Assembly: GCA_945869725.1 (NCBI GenBank)
Contig: CAMBPO010000016.1
Location: 1 to 46,795, forward strand
DNA from: Klebsiella pneumoniae
Lineage (GTDB): Bacteria > Pseudomonadota > Gammaproteobacteria > Pseudomonadales > Pseudohongiellaceae
DNA length: 46,795 nt
Direction of reading: 5' to 3'
Shown here: piece after piece, positions 44,719 to 46,795 of the stretch
Numbering within the stretch: the first letter of the stretch is position 1
Layout: every line of letters begins with the position of its first letter
Made by a program: the position numbers and the translations under genes
The notes under the pieces: generated by a model
Told to the model about the DNA's origin: nothing
Seen by the model: only the letters and a program-made list of their open reading frames with translations
Database searches by the model: none

Positions 44719-46795
44719 ATATAAATACGCCCCTGCGATCCCTGCAAGAGTCTGAATCGTTTATCGGCCGCCACATTGGCCCGGATGACCATGACACGCA
44801 TGCCATGTTGTCTGAATTGGGGTATGGCTCATTGAGCGATCTGATCCGTGCCACCGTGCCGGATGTGATTGCACTGAACCGCCCGCTGGCTCTTGCCGCG
44901 CCCAGCAGTGAGCAAGAGGCTCTGGGTCGTCTGAAGCACCTTGCACAGCAAAACAAATTACACCGTTCGCTTATTGGTCTGGGATATTTTGATACCGTTA
45001 CGCCGCCAGTGATTCTGCGTAACGTTTTGGAAAATCCGGGCTGGTATACCGCCTATACACCGTATCAGCCGGAAATCTCCCAAGGCAGGCTGGAAACACT
45101 GTTGGCTTACCAGCAAATGGTGCTTGATCTGACTGGCATGCAACTCGCCAACGCCTCACTGCTCGACGAGTCGACAGCTGCAGCGGAGGCCATGGCTCTA
45201 GCCAAGCGCGTCAGCAAAAGCAAATCCAATGCGTTTTTTATTGACGAGCGCACTCTGCCACAAACCATCGATGTCATACGCACGCGTGCTGACTGTTTCG
45301 GTTTTGACATTGTTGTTGGTGCCGCCACTGATGCCGCGAGCCATGATGTATTCGGCGCGATTTTTCAGTACCCGGATCGTGACGGTGTCATCACGGATCT
45401 CGGCCCGATGATCAGTGCGTTGCAGGCAAAAAATGCGGTGACCTGCGTGGCAGCGGACCTGATGAGCCTGGCTCTGTTGAAATCCCCAGGCGAAATGGGT
45501 GCCGATGTTGTCGTTGGCAACACACAACGCTTCGGCGTACCGATGGGTTTTGGTGGTCCGCACGCCGCGTATTTTGCCACCAAAGACGAGTACAAACGTG
45601 CCGTGCCAGGTCGCATTATTGGCGTTTCTGTTGACGCGCGCGGCAAACAAGCTTTTCGTATGTCACTGCAGACACGCGAACAGCATATCCGACGCGAAAA
45701 GGCCAACAGCAATATCTGTACAGCGCAGGTGCTGCTCGCCAACATCGCAGCCATGTATGCCATGTATCACGGCCCTGAGGGAGTGCGCAAAATTGCACTG
45801 CGCATTCACCGGCTGACGCGCATCCTGGCCAGTGGCCTTGCCCAGAAAGGCATCCGCATCAACAGCTCATTTTTTGACACACTGACGTTATCTGTCAGCG
45901 GCGCTCAACGTGACGCCGCACTGCAACGCGCAGCTGAGCATGGATTTAACCTGCGATTGACTGACGCTGCCACGCTGGGCGTGAGCCTCGATGAATGTTC
46001 CACAGTCGCCGAAGTGGAAACACTGTGGAAAGTGCTGCTGGGTGCGGATGCTGCAGGACTTGACGTTAATGTCACCGATGCAGCGCTGGCTGACAGCACT
46101 GCTATCGGCATACCCGTCGCGCTGCAACGACAATCGACATTTATGACTCACGCCGTGTTTAATCGTTATCACAACGAAACCGACATGCTGCGTTATCTGA
46201 AGCGTCTGGAGAACCGTGACCTGTCTCTGGCACATGCCATGATCCCTCTCGGATCATGCACCATGAAACTGAATGCTACCGCAGAAATGATGCCAGTGAC
46301 CTGGCCTGAATTCAGCAAGCCGCATCCGTTTGCGCCACGCGAACAGGTCAGTGGTTACCTGCAGATGATCCGAGAACTCGAAGACATGCTGGCGGAAATC
46401 TGTGGCTTTGATGCGGTGAGCATGCAGCCTAACTCAGGCGCTCAAGGCGAGTATGCCGGTTTGCTGGCCATCCGCAATTATCTGAACAGTATTGGTCAGT
46501 CACAGCGTAATGTGTGTCTGATCCCAAGTTCGGCACACGGCACCAACCCGGCCAGTGCGCAGATGCTGAGCATGAAAGTCGTGGTGGTTGCCTGCGATGA
46601 CAAAGGCAATATTGATGTTGATGACCTGAAAGTCAAAGTCGAAGAGCACAAAGAAAATCTGGCTGCACTGATGATCACCTACCCATCCACACATGGTGTT
46701 TTTGAAGAAGCAGTCAAAGATATCTGTCAGCTGATTCACGACAACGGTGGTCAGGTATACATGGACGGCGCCAACCTTAACGCACAGGTTGGTGT
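44715..46795 (+). CDS. gcvP: Glycine dehydrogenase (decarboxylating) P protein, 3' end beyond the window
   Basis: An uninterrupted frame runs from ATG 44715 to the window end, giving 693 of an expected 950-960 residues. It is the PLP enzyme that decarboxylates glycine and loads the aminomethyl group on GcvH. Family stretches are [12 protein letters not shown] at the N-terminus, [48 protein letters not shown], and in the second half [13 protein letters not shown] and [13 protein letters not shown]. The window ends at [11 protein letters not shown], just before the expected PLP-lysine motif, which is therefore not visible. Start overlaps the gcvH stop (ATGA). Confidence 0.96.
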   Translation, partial: MNINTPLRSLQESESFIGRHIGPDDHDTHAMLSELGYGSLSDLIRATVPDVIALNRPLALAAPSSEQEALGRLKHLAQQNKLHRSLIGLGYFDTVTPPVILRNVLENPGWYTAYTPYQPEISQGRLETLLAYQQMVLDLTGMQLANASLLDESTAAAEAMALAKRVSKSKSNAFFIDERTLPQTIDVIRTRADCFGFDIVVGAATDAASHDVFGAIFQYPDRDGVITDLGPMISALQAKNAVTCVAADLMSLALLKSPGEMGADVVVGNTQRFGVPMGFGGPHAAYFATKDEYKRAVPGRIIGVSVDARGKQAFRMSLQTREQHIRREKANSNICTAQVLLANIAAMYAMYHGPEGVRKIALRIHRLTRILASGLAQKGIRINSSFFDTLTLSVSGAQRDAALQRAAEHGFNLRLTDAATLGVSLDECSTVAEVETLWKVLLGADAAGLDVNVTDAALADSTAIGIPVALQRQSTFMTHAVFNRYHNETDMLRYLKRLENRDLSLAHAMIPLGSCTMKLNATAEMMPVTWPEFSKPHPFAPREQVSGYLQMIRELEDMLAEICGFDAVSMQPNSGAQGEYAGLLAIRNYLNSIGQSQRNVCLIPSSAHGTNPASAQMLSMKVVVVACDDKGNIDVDDLKVKVEEHKENLAALMITYPSTHGVFEEAVKDICQLIHDNGGQVYMDGANLNAQVG

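Overview
The window looks like a chromosomal segment of a gammaproteobacterium, most likely from the broad Pseudomonadales/Cellvibrionales side. The evidence is gene content and order. hslR-pckA, hemB, trxA-rho, ubiD, hemCDXY divergent from argH, lptM-lysA-dapF-DUF484, and gshB-tonB-yqgE-ruvX with a pilG-type gene divergent from gshB are all arrangements I associate with Pseudomonas and its relatives. I see no transposase, integrase, tRNA, rRNA or CRISPR array. The DNA is gene-dense, and three convergent gene pairs overlap at their stop codons.

Layout. 1-7.9 kb: the tail of a probable nucleotidase, hslR (Hsp15), pckA, gshA, dsbB (minus), a minus-strand fusion of a TVP38-type membrane domain with a mercuric-reductase-like flavoenzyme, and hemB. 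7.9-12.2 kb: trxA, rho and ubiD, with three large intergenic palindromes at 7985-8090, 10193-10286 and 11960-12144. 12.2-15.7 kb: the minus-strand hemC-hemD-hemX-hemY operon, in which hemY is reduced to its 83-residue membrane end. 15.8-20.4 kb: argH, then lptM-lysA-dapF-DUF484 (arginine and lysine/peptidoglycan precursor synthesis plus a small outer-membrane-assembly lipoprotein).

20.4-28.3 kb is the accessory part, a glycan island. It holds a 1507-residue multi-glycosyltransferase and a phytanoyl-CoA-dioxygenase-like enzyme on plus, meeting two rhamnosyltransferase-like GT2 enzymes and a small membrane protein on minus. It starts where xerC usually follows the DUF484 gene.

28.3-30.8 kb holds the most unusual pair of genes. 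One is a PilG-like receiver; the other is a PilH-like receiver fused to a long helical domain. Both lack the phospho-accepting aspartate, and the rest of the Pil-Chp chemosensory cluster that normally follows pilG is absent. They lie divergent from gshB, at the position of pilG in Pseudomonas. I read this as a rewired, phosphorylation-independent remnant of the twitching/surface-sensing system, followed on the same strand by the glycan genes.

30.9-46.8 kb: gshB-tonB-yqgE-ruvX; a convergent FAH-family hydrolase; a secreted zinc metalloprotease; a full-length Lhr helicase with a candidate LexA box in its promoter; a DedA-family protein; lepB; and gcvT-gcvH-gcvP, with gcvP cut by the window end. 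Functions are inferred from recognisable motifs and remembered family features; no database search was run.
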